Assembly (NCBI RefSeq): GCF_932526225.1
Contig: NC_064037.1
Location: 6,219,703-6,283,702 of the forward strand
Reading direction: 5' to 3'
DNA length: 64,000 bases
Source: Nematostella vectensis
Lineage: Eukaryota; Cnidaria; Anthozoa; Actiniaria; Edwardsiidae
Position numbers and translations under genes: made by a program. The notes under the pieces are model-generated. The model ran no database searches. It was not told the DNA's origin and was given only the letters and a program-made list of their open reading frames with translations. Shown in pieces: positions 48,367 through 58,900 of the stretch (its first letter is position 1; every line of letters starts with the position of its first letter).

Positions 48367-48569
48367 TGGCATAGGACTGCGAGATAAAAATATTTTGTTT
48401 GTTGTTTTTTCCTCTCGAATTTCGACGGTATTTGAGTGCTACCGAAAATGGCGCCTCCAACCTTGTTTCTTTCCTTAGTAGGGGGAGAGAAGTCATAAAT
48501 TCCGTTAAGAACCCCCCCCCCCCCCCCTAAATCGTGTATTACACGTGAATTTGACAACAACAAGGCGTC

Positions 48570-48700
48570 CTCTTAGTTTTAAGGCAATCTTATTGACAAC
48601 ATTTCACACAAAAAACGCTTTACTCGTCCCCTTTCAGCAGAACAGCCGAATTCCGAGCTACGAACAAGCAACCGTTGCCTGGGCTACCTGTGGCGTGACT
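48570..48700. repeat. Hairpin repeat family, copy 2 (left arm absent)
   Basis: Shares 'ttattgacaacatt', 'aaaaaacgctttactcgtcc', 'ccgagctacgaacaagcaac' and 'ttgcctgggctacctgtg' with 47090-47200 in the same orientation. The left arm of the hairpin is not present here. Confidence 0.8.
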
Positions 48701-51400
48701 TCCACTTGGGTGGTCTTCACCCTTCACAGCATTCATTATATCGGCGCCAAAAAGTACAAAAGACGACGATCGCTGTTTGAAAACTTAGCAACAAGTAAGC
48801 GCTTAATCGGTATAGAAACGTTTTAGAAATGCATATTATTGCTCCTCGTGATTGCATAGAGATTTGCAAGCCTCTAAAACCAGACAAGGGATTCTAATCC
48901 TAGACATTAGTCTAGGACTCACACAAATTACAGAATTTGCTATAAATAATTCAGGAAACCATATTTATATAATGCCTTTTCATCGATTCTAGCTGATTTT
49001 ACTCGTTAAAAAGGTATTATTATTATTATTATTTTTTAAAGTACTTCCCCTATGACCGTTTCTGATTCGGTTCTGAGGGATTAGGTTCTAGGATCACCGC
49101 GGTTTCGGGTTTGACAATAAATTCCAATTTAATTGCAATAAAATTAGCAGAACAATATAGTCAGAGACAGATAAAAATAAACTAAGGACATCATTTCAGT
49201 GGCGAACATAGTGATGTTGACGTTGCAAACGTCAGCGTCCTCAATGACCGTGAAATTGAGACTTTTCACGCAATGGTTTGGTAGAAAACGGCTGAAGTTT
49301 ATCAGACAGGACGCATTTTCACTTGCTGCTATTGGGACTTTTTATGTCATGGTATGGTTTTAATGTTTTGTTATCTTGACACCACTGCTTTAGTTTTATT
49401 CTCCCTTATTCTTCTTATTATTTATTTATTTTAATTTAACTTTTTTTATTTATTTTCTCTTATTTATTAAATATTTATTTTACCCCCAAATGTCTTGCCT
49501 GATGGGTACCCCCTTTGCAAGGCCCCCCCAAATGTAGATGTAGAATACATTTGATTCTATTCAGTTTGAGGAAATCCCCTGGCACTCAAATCATGCAAGT
49601 CGATACACATTTTCGCGTGACAAACATGCATGACTTTATAAAAGGCTGAAGGACATACTGAAAGAGCTGATTTGTAGTGCACGAACGTCATGGACTCAAG
49701 AGCAAGCTTGTTCTCGAGAATTTCTGGTGCTTACACACCTATTTAATAAAAAAACCTACACATATTAGATGTCTTCGCAAAAGGGCAAACAAAAAAATGG
49801 CTAAGGTATTTCTTTTAGACAAGAATACCCCCCTTACTTTAAGTGCTTCAACAATCAGAGGCTTCAGTGGGAACAGCAAATTTTACGGGGGTAGGTAGGC
49901 GAACATAAAAAGGCCACTCTCTTAGGGGTCCGGGGTTTCCCGGTAGTAGGTGAATATTTAAGGCCCTGGAACACAGGAATTTATTGCAAAATTCAATTTC
50001 CAGTCTTTTTTTTTTCGGGGGGGGGGGGGGGGGGTCTCGATTTCTTGAATAAAACGACTTGGGTAGGAATTCCTTAGTAGGATGAAATAGGATTGTCAGG
50101 TCAGATTAAATCATATTTTTCTTCTTCTTCTTTTATAGAGATGTGTTTGCTTCGAAGAGGCTCCCTATACAGAAGTCTCACTGTCCCCCTGCTCTAGATA
50201 TGGAGGTTCATGACCGCAAAAAAGACACCATCTCCCCTATAATAGAACCTTTTTAAAATGAATGATTTATACAGTTACCATTTTCCTAAGATAATGCATT
50301 GATGCCAATAAATATTTTATTGCCCTTATTCAAAGGTGTCTTGCTCTTCGTCCATAAAAAAGATGGAAAACCTAAAAAAATAAGCAGATGCACAGTCTGC
50401 ACACTTGGCCAATAATGTGTGTGTGTACGTTGAATGGCAAGTGTTTGCAAGCGTTTTACTGAGACAGTGTGCAATCATAGATATCATATGCAAAAAGACT
50501 AAGATTTGGAGATTCTTTTGTACCCCAACCCAAGCGAGGACGAGAACACACTCCACTGGACCAGCCCTGGTCGCCAATTGCACTGCCACTAGAAAGGTAA
50601 ATGCTTGCTTCAAAAGTTAAAAAATTACCATAAAAATAAAACACAAACATGGCCACAGACTGTTCCTAAATTTCACCTATAAATATTTTTTGGCTAGCTT
50701 AATGATTGGCATAACCCACCCACAAACAGATTCAAAAATCCCTCCTACTATATTACATTGTACTGCATTACAGCATTAGTTGTACAGCCCCAAATTATAG
50801 CAAGTTCCATATTTGCTTCTTTTAGCACCCCCAGCTTATTTGTATATCTTTTTAGAGGTCTTACAGGGAAGGCTATTGAGTAGGGATGCTCTCTAGAAAC
50901 TTGGTGCTTTTTTATTAGAAATGGGTAATTCCAGAAAAAACCATACACCCACCAATTTTCAACAGCAAAATACAGTGATTATATGGAAAATAGGGTATTT
51001 CTCCCCAGGAAAATAGGGCTGACTGCCCCCCCCCCCCCCCCCCCCATCCTCTAGAATTCCCAGTCCCCCGTGGTGGGGTATGGATTTTTCTGGAATTACA
51101 CAAAGACAAATATTTGTTCAGGATTAGAAATAAGGGAATAGGAAATTCCTACAAAGAGGGTGCTTATTAGAAGCTTATTTCAAATTTTACCACTCAGGGG
51201 AGGGGGTGTCAGAGGGAGAGTGCTTTGGGTGCTCTGAAACTTACCCTAGGGTGTGGCACTTTCGCACCATGCAGCCATCATGCGGCCAAAAGCAAAAGCA
51301 CAGTCTTTCCTTCTTAAAGAATTGCCAAATCTTAGACTTTTTACATGATATCTTAAGCTGTACATGTCTCTACAAGGCTACAAGTCTGGTGTCTTTAAGT
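48700..51400. other. Repeat-rich intergenic region
   Basis: No gene recognised. Contents include a (tta) run near 49015-49035, T/A-rich sequence near 49380-49480, and homopolymer runs of G (about 50017) and C (about 51017). Open frames at 49677-49898, 50326-50660 and 50748-51406 show no domain and overlap on opposite strands. Confidence 0.5.
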
Positions 51401-51402
51401 TT

Positions 51403-52203
51403 TTAAAACTCTTGATTAATTTGTGGTTCGTTCACATGGACCACTATCGGTACGTGAGTGGAGGGTTGAGAGAACTCGGCTTCATAAAACGCTTGTTCGA
51501 TTTTGATACGAAGGGCTGCCTTGGATTGAGGGGAAAGCTTTTTCATTCGCGGTATCAAACTTCTTAAAAATAACCCATCTTCCTCGTAGTCCTCGTGTGG
51601 CCGCTTTCTCTCCATTTCTTTGAAATTCTCACATATGGAAGCTGCTGTCTTAAAAAGTGCCCTGTCCACTTCATCATCTAGTCTTTTGTTCAGGGGTTTC
51701 TGGTTAACATTACGCGATTTTTCTTGGCTTGGTCGGGACTGTAAGTGCTCTTGTCGCGTGCCCGTATTGTTTTTTGTCGTAGCCGTTGTAGCTTCTTGTT
51801 TATCTTCTTTATGCTCGTGTATCGTATCGTCGTCGCCATCGTTAGACGATGGGGCATCCCCATTGTTCTGAACTTGTTGTAGCTTTGTCATTCTATGTCT
51901 CGGAGATATGTAGAAATTCAACCAATCCAAACCGTAGAAATGCTCAGGGATCGGAAAGCTTCCCACAGTTAAAGATCTGCCACGAATGCGTTTGAGAAAG
52001 CGACCGTACGAAGTTCGTATGTTTTTGAACCTCTTTTCCGCATCGCTAGCGGAAATGTTGAATTTTTCTCCAATCTCAGCCCAACACTCAGCCTTCTTTT
52101 CTTTCTGTTTGTATTCCGGGTGATATCTATTGTACAGACAGTCGCATTTTCGAACTTCTTCCATGAAATCACTGTTAGAAACATAGGAACTGGAAGACGC
52201 CAT
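51403..52203 (-). CDS. MADF-BESS domain protein
   Basis: A single-exon frame of 266 residues. Residues about 10-105 form a MADF domain (FMEEVRKCDCLYNRYHPEYK, ECWAEIGEKFNISASDAEKR, FKNIRTSYGRFLKRIRGR), a Myb/SANT-related DNA-binding fold. A middle acidic and Ser/Gln-rich linker follows. Residues about 208-245 form a BESS motif (FLRSLIPRMKKLSPQSKAAL then RIKIEQAFYEAEF) used for protein contacts. In animals such proteins are transcription regulators; a MADF-like second protein also accompanies PIF/Harbinger transposases, so a transposon-derived or domesticated origin is possible. The start ATG has a fair context (aaaatggcg). No terminal inverted repeats were found around it. Confidence 0.88.
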   Translation of the reverse strand: MASSSSYVSNSDFMEEVRKCDCLYNRYHPEYKQKEKKAECWAEIGEKFNISASDAEKRFKNIRTSYGRFLKRIRGRSLTVGSFPIPEHFYGLDWLNFYISPRHRMTKLQQVQNNGDAPSSNDGDDDTIHEHKEDKQEATTATTKNNTGTRQEHLQSRPSQEKSRNVNQKPLNKRLDDEVDRALFKTAASICENFKEMERKRPHEDYEEDGLFLRSLIPRMKKLSPQSKAALRIKIEQAFYEAEFSQPSTHVPIVVHVNEPQINQEF

Positions 52204-52965
52204 TTTGCCGATTACGATTGCTACGCGAGAGGTGCATGATGGGAGCGATCGTTACGCCCAACGTACCAGGCGCTCAGGCGCGCAATCGTAAGGATATCTA
52301 GGCTGCATAGTCTTTTTCTGGTAAGGAAATGTTCGGATACTTGGATTTCTATGGCGCTTATTTCAATATCCGTTTTATCTAGAGATAAAAAGCGCTTTTT
52401 TACATACAACGTGCAAAAAAAATAAAGAAAATGCGCACCAAAATGGTTTTCCACTCTTTTCTATGGTTTCTTGATCCAAACCAAGTCATGTGAAACCCGA
52501 AAAATCCCGAATAAGCTAGCCCAGGAGTGAATGAGAAAAAAAAAAAGAAAATTACCCTAATTATAAAAAAGCGCTCACAAATAATTATTTGCAAATTCGG
52601 AATTTGTGGTATTTAATTGCGTGGTGTCTATAATGTTTTTGCTCTAAAACGATATGTTACAATAATAAATTATTTTTCTTGATTATTTACAATTATTTTT
52701 ATATCTCTTAAATTGCTTGGGTGTGGATTTCATTAGCCCTTTGAACATTTAGGGTCTCCAAACTTTTTACATTTTTAAAAATGATTGCAGTAACAGGGAT
52801 GACTTCAAATTGGCTAGGTTCAGTTGCAAACATGCATATCAGTACATGGTTCAACTTTTTTAAGAATATTTGATACTTGTTTAAGTTACCTATATCTATC
52901 ATGAATGAGTATGCTGTAAGGCGTTAAAATATTTGTACAATTAAAATCTTTCAAGCGATGCTTTG
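52204..52965. other. Interval between the MADF gene and the MAPKAPK5 3' end
   Basis: Contains the MADF promoter side and the 3' UTR of MAPKAPK5, both minus strand. No other gene seen; open frames at 52221-52902 lack domains. Confidence 0.5.
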
Positions 52966-55900
52966 TTATCTCCGCCTTTCTAGAGTAGCTCTCATATTGT
53001 GTACTATCTCGCTGATGGCTTTGGCCAGACGCCGCTTGTCTACTGACCCATCAAACTTTTCTCCTGGTGGAAGATCGTGACAGAATAATTGAATCATTGA
53101 ATGAATTTGACCACAACTACAAAACAACAGCAAGATAAAAAAAGGAAATGATTCTATCATAGTATCATCAATGGGAAATTAGGAAATGATGATGATGATG
53201 ATGATATATTTGACACAGACAAAAATAGCCTACTTTTGATTGAAAACAATTATCACAACCACAACAAACATCACCATCACCATTCTCATCATCCTCAATG
53301 TAATTATCATCACCATCACTACATTCATTATCATGTATTTAACTTACCATCCCAAGATTCTATGATGAGTGCCTCCCTAAGTTTTCGTGATAAGGGGTTT
53401 AGCTCCAGAGCTCTAGATACCAACTTGCTCAACTCATCCTCAGCGCAGTAATCCTCTGAGGTAGCATAACATAATGGGCAGACACCACAAAAAAAATCAC
53501 AGTTATTATGAAATTTGAAAATAACCTTAAAATGTTGCACAACTTAAGCTAAAATTCCAAAAGTAAAAAAAAAAAAAAAAAAAAATTGGGAAGCTAATCC
53601 TAGCTGATTAGGGCTTTTGGAATTGCAGCAACTGCAGCAATCCAGTGCTCCTAATATAAAGAATAACACCTTTTGTTTTACCTGCAGATCTTCTGGGCGG
53701 CATGATGCAGAATGCTATAAGATCGCGCAGTGATTTGGTGGCTAACTTATCATGGACATGCTCGTCTGGATCAAATGCACTTGGAACTTGCTCAGCTGAG
53801 CTAGGCAGCCTGTTAGATATTCCAGCAATCAGAACTGTCAATAAATTTCCTTGTTTTGCTATCCTTACTCCAATCCTTTTCTACTCCCTTTCCCCTACCC
53901 CTACTGGTAGATCCAGACTATATAAAAGGGGGGTGGAAAAACTAGACATTGAACATGAAAAGTGGATAATACAAAGCGTGTACCAGGAATTCATCAAAAT
54001 AGGGGATGCATAGCCACCCAATCCTTCCCCCCTAATTCAACACCTCCCTCTCCCTTCCTCAATAAAAGAATTGCACTAATTGCTTACGTGACTTTTTGAG
54101 GGGCAAATTCAAGCCAAAATCAACACAGAAATGACTGTGCCTGCTATGCCAAAGAATGGTGAAAGAATGTGATAAAAATGAAATCTTTAAATTAAAATAA
54201 GCCCTTTCTGACAAATAAACTTTCTGGCTTATATCTAAGCTTATAAATAAGCTGCTTTTTGTTATTGTTATTTTATCTCTAAAAGCCTTAGCGCCCTTGA
54301 GTTTGCCACCCAAAAAGTGTTGTGATTTGTTAGTAGTATTTGTTAGTCCCTACCATCTTTTTGCAGTTGAGTATTCTTTTTCTCATTTCCACTTTTTGTT
54401 TGATTGTTCCTTCCTACTTTCTTCTCTTTTGTTTCTCTATCTTCTGCTGGCTTTCTATTCTAACTACCCTCTATCTACTCTAACAATACCCCACCCTTAC
54501 CATAGATATTGGTCCATACCTTGAGGGGGTCATGTGCTTGCGTCTCTCCAACATGGGGTTTCGTGATTCACTGAGTGGCTTGAGTGAGATGACATGATCA
54601 GAGATTCTCATCTCAGTTAATTGCACATTATGCGCAGTCATGGCTTCCTCGAAGGCTTCCTGGGTAATAAAATGGAATCTACTTACACACAGGGCTTACA
54701 GCTCAAGGAATTTTTTTTTTCCAAAAAGCGTCAATGAAAGACTACTTGTTGCCCCAGAGCTTGATCTATCAACACTCTCTGCTATTTTTCTGAGTAAAAT
54801 ATATATTTTTTAAATGTGGTTTCTTTTTTAGCCATATTTAAAAAAAAATACCAGCCAAGATGGGCAGATTTGAAGAAATATTACACATGCTCTTACTTTT
54901 TGTATGAATCTTTATTTAGCCACTAAAGAAACATAACAGAGTAGACAGGAATATTTCTAACAAGTAGCATGAACATGCACAAGTTAGAAAAATAAAAACA
55001 TGAAATTCATGACATGAATGCATGTGAAAGGAAAAAGTGCACATGGGATGTTAAGTTCATTCTTTATCATTGATGGTTTATACCTCATCAGCTGTGATGA
55101 CAGCAGGAGTTTGTAGCTCAACATCTGGCGAAGAGGCATTCTGATTCAGCCAGGAGTGCTCCAACAGCTCATTGATACTCAGCCGCTGGCCAGGCTCCAC
55201 GCACAACAACCTGCAGGGAAAGCTCACAATACAGCATACAGGGAAAGACACAGCCCACACAACAGCCTACAGGAAAAGACACAGCTCACAATACAGCCTA
55301 CAGGAAAAGACACAGCTCACAATACAGCCTACAGGAAAAGACACAGCTCACAATACAGCCTACAGGAAAAGACACAGCTCACAATACAGCCTGCAGGAAA
55401 AGACACAGCTCACAATACAGCCTACAGGAAAAGACACAGCTCACAATACAGCCTACAGGAAAAGACACAGCTCACAATACAGCCTACAGGAAAAGACACA
55501 GCTCACAATACAGCATACAGGGAAAGGCACAGCTCACAATACAGCCTACAGGAAAAGACACAGCTCACAATACAGCCTACAGGAAAAGACACAGCTCACA
55601 ATACAGCCTACAGGAAAAGACACAGCTCACAATACAGCCTACAGGAAAAGACACAGCTCACAAAACAGCCTACAGGAGAAGACACAGCTCACAATACAGC
55701 CTACAGGGAAAGACACAGCTCACAATACAGACTACAGGAAAAGACACAGCTCACAATACAGCCTAAAGGAAAAGACACAGCTCACAATACAGCCTGCAGG
55801 AAAAGACACAGCTCACAATACAGCCTACAGGGAAAGACACAGCTCACAATACAGCCTACAGGAAAAGGCAAAGCTCACAAAACAGCCTACAGGAAAAGAC

Positions 55901-58900
55901 ACAGCTCACAATACAGCCTACAGGGAAAGACACAGCTCACAATACAGCCTACAGGAAAAGACACAGCTCACAATACAGCCTACAGGGAAAGACACAGCTC
56001 ACAATACAGCCTACAGGAAAAGACACAGCTCACAATACAGCCTACAGGGAAAGACACAGCTCACAATACAGCCTACAGGAAAAGACACAGCTCACAATAC
56101 AGCCTACAGGAAAAGACACAGCTCACAATACAGCCTGCAGGAAAAGTCACAGCTCACAATACAGCCTACAGGAAAAGATAAACCTCACAATACAGCCTAC
56201 AGGACAAGACACAGCTCACAATACAGCCTACAGGGAAAGACACAGCTCACAATACAGCCTACAGGAAAAGACACAGCTCACAATACAGCCTACAGGAAAA
56301 GACACAGCTCACAATACAGCCTACAGGAAAAGTCACAGCTCACAATACAGCCTACAGGAAAAGATAAACCTCACAATACAGCCTACAGGACAAGACAGCT
56401 CACAATACAGCCTACAGGAAAAGGCAAAGCTCACAAAACAGCCTACAGAAAAAGACACAGCTCACAATACAGCCTACAGGAAAAGACACAGCTCACAATA
56501 CAGCCTACAGGAAAAGACACAGCTCACAATACAGCCTACAGGAAAAGACAGCTCACAATACAGCCTACAGGAAAAGACACAGCTCACAATACAGCCTACA
56601 GAAAAAGACACAGCTCACAATACAGCCTACAGGAAAAGACACAGCTCACAATACAGCCTACAGGAAAAGACAGCTCACAATACAGCCTACAGGAAAAGAC
56701 ACAGCTCACAATACAGCCTACAGGGAAAGACACAGCTCACAATACAGCCTACAGGAAAAGACACAGCTCACAATACAGCCTGCAGGAAAAGATAAACCTC
56801 ACAATACAGCCTACAGGAAAAGACACAGCTCACAATACAGCCTGCAGGAAAAGACACAGCTCACAATACAGCCTACAGGGAAAGACACAGCTCACAATAT
56901 AGCCTACAGGGAAAGACACAGCTCACAATACAGCCTACAGGAAAAGACACAGCTCACAATACAGCCTGAAGGAAAAGACACAGCTCACAATACAGCCTAC
57001 AGGGAAAGAAACAGCTCCCAATACAGCCTACAGGGAAATACACAGCTCACAATACAGCCTGCAGGGAAAGACACAGCTCACAATACAGCCTGCAGGAAAA
57101 GACACAGCTCACAATACAGCCTACAGGAAAAGACACAGCTCACAATACAGCCTACAGGAAAAGACACAGCTCACAATACAGCCTGCAGGAAAAGACACAG
57201 CTCACAATACAGCCTACAGGGAAAGACACAGCTCACAATACAGCCTACAGGAAAAGACACAGCTCACAATACAGCCTGCAGGAAAAGACAAGAAATAACT
57301 CACAAAAGGCTCCTGGAGCATAACCTACACAGAAAGACACAACAATCTACTGGGAAAGACACAGCTCAAACAACAACCTACAGGGAGGGATACAACTCAC
57401 AAATGGCCCACAGGAAAAGACAAGACATAACTCACAAAAGGCACTTGGAGCATTTGACTCCACATAAAACAACCTGCAGGGAAAGACACAACTCACACAA
57501 CAATCTACTGGGAAACACACAGCTAAAAATACTAAATATACTAATAGAAGTTACAATGATATTATCATTTAAGTCCCCTCTTACTTGGATATGACGTCCT
57601 TAGCTTCAAGGCTGATTTTGGACCACTCTTGTTCAGGGAAAGAGTACTCCCCTGCCATAATACGCCGCCGCATTCCCTGAGAGAGTTGCTTGCGAGGGAC
57701 CTCTGAGTAGAATGGTGGGTATCCGCATAACATGATGTAGATCACCACACCCAACGACCACATATCACAGCTCTGGTGGAAGAGAGGGTACTGTAAATGA
57801 TCCAATAAACACCCACTATCTAAAAACGCCTCCTATCTCATGAACCCCCCCCCCCCCCCTACCCTCACTCCTAACTGTAAAAACAAACGACATAGGAATT
57901 CAAGTATTATGAATCAAATTCAATTGCCTTCTTGCTTAATCTGAGCTTGGCTTCTACAGGGTGAGACTTGCTTAAAGTCAAGAAATGCTTGCTACGCAGG
58001 CTATAATTTATATGATCCTGACTGAGATTAGAATCCCACTGCACTTGGGTTTGTTATATTGTTATAGTACATGGTTTGATCTTAGACTAGATCATTCTTT
58101 GTTATAAAATACCTCTATGAAAGATATTAGCTGCACTGTTGATGTTTAAAGAAAGTTAGAGTAGCAGGGCTTCTGGAATTACGCGGGAAAAAACTGAAAA
58201 TTACACTGGATTCTTTGCTAAATTACGGGCTAAATTACGCGGAAAATCAATAATTACGCGCTTAATGACGCTGGATTTTGCAATACATTTTTCTTTAAAT
58301 AATCAAAATTTTGCGGGATTCTTTACTGAATTACGCGCTACATCACACGGAATATCAACTGTCCCAAACTACATTTTGTACCGAAGGAAAGCACGAAATA
58401 ACTTGAAAAGGTTATTTTTTTTTGCGTGAAAATATCTTAGGCAAGTTTTCATTGGCTCCTAGCCACCAGCCAATAAAAACGGTATTTTATTATTAGTCCT
58501 AGGCCTTCGCGGTTTAGCAAAGAATGCCTAGCCATTTTATTTGTTTTTGAAATTCAGTTCGAAATATCGCACTCTTACGAAGAATATCTCTCTTGTTTTT
58601 TCGAAAAATAGAGGTAAAAACCCTGAAAGAACACATCAGCTGTGCAATTAAATGTTTTGTCTTTCAAAATTTAGCCAAATTACGCGGGATTACGCGAAAA
58701 TTTGTGGATTACGCGGAAAAAGCCAAATTACGCGCTTCCACACAAGCGCGTAATTCCAGAAGCCCTGGAGTAGAGAAAGTCCCTTAGTTGGAAGAAAAAT
58801 CTCTTTTAACCAAGCCTGTGCAGGCTAACTGGTTTTCAAGCAGGCTGCAAATCATTACAATTTCTTTTCCAACAGAACAAGCAAAACATTGCAAGAACAA

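Noticed and set aside
54520-54659. Apparent frameshift in MAPKAPK5 exon 11
   Set aside because: A first reading suggested an extra base near 54601; rechecking showed the exon is 140 bp, in phase with both neighbours and uninterrupted.
55156-56902. Long open frames (341 and 576 codons) with Gln/Lys/Thr-rich repeats on the plus strand
   Set aside because: They are produced by the 31-bp intronic minisatellite of MAPKAPK5. They lack any domain, and the same repeat is open in two frames.
57900-57990. Candidate small MAPKAPK5 exon reading [10 protein letters not shown]
   Set aside because: No correct acceptor in phase; the true exon ([14 protein letters not shown]) was found at 59052-59132 with perfect borders.
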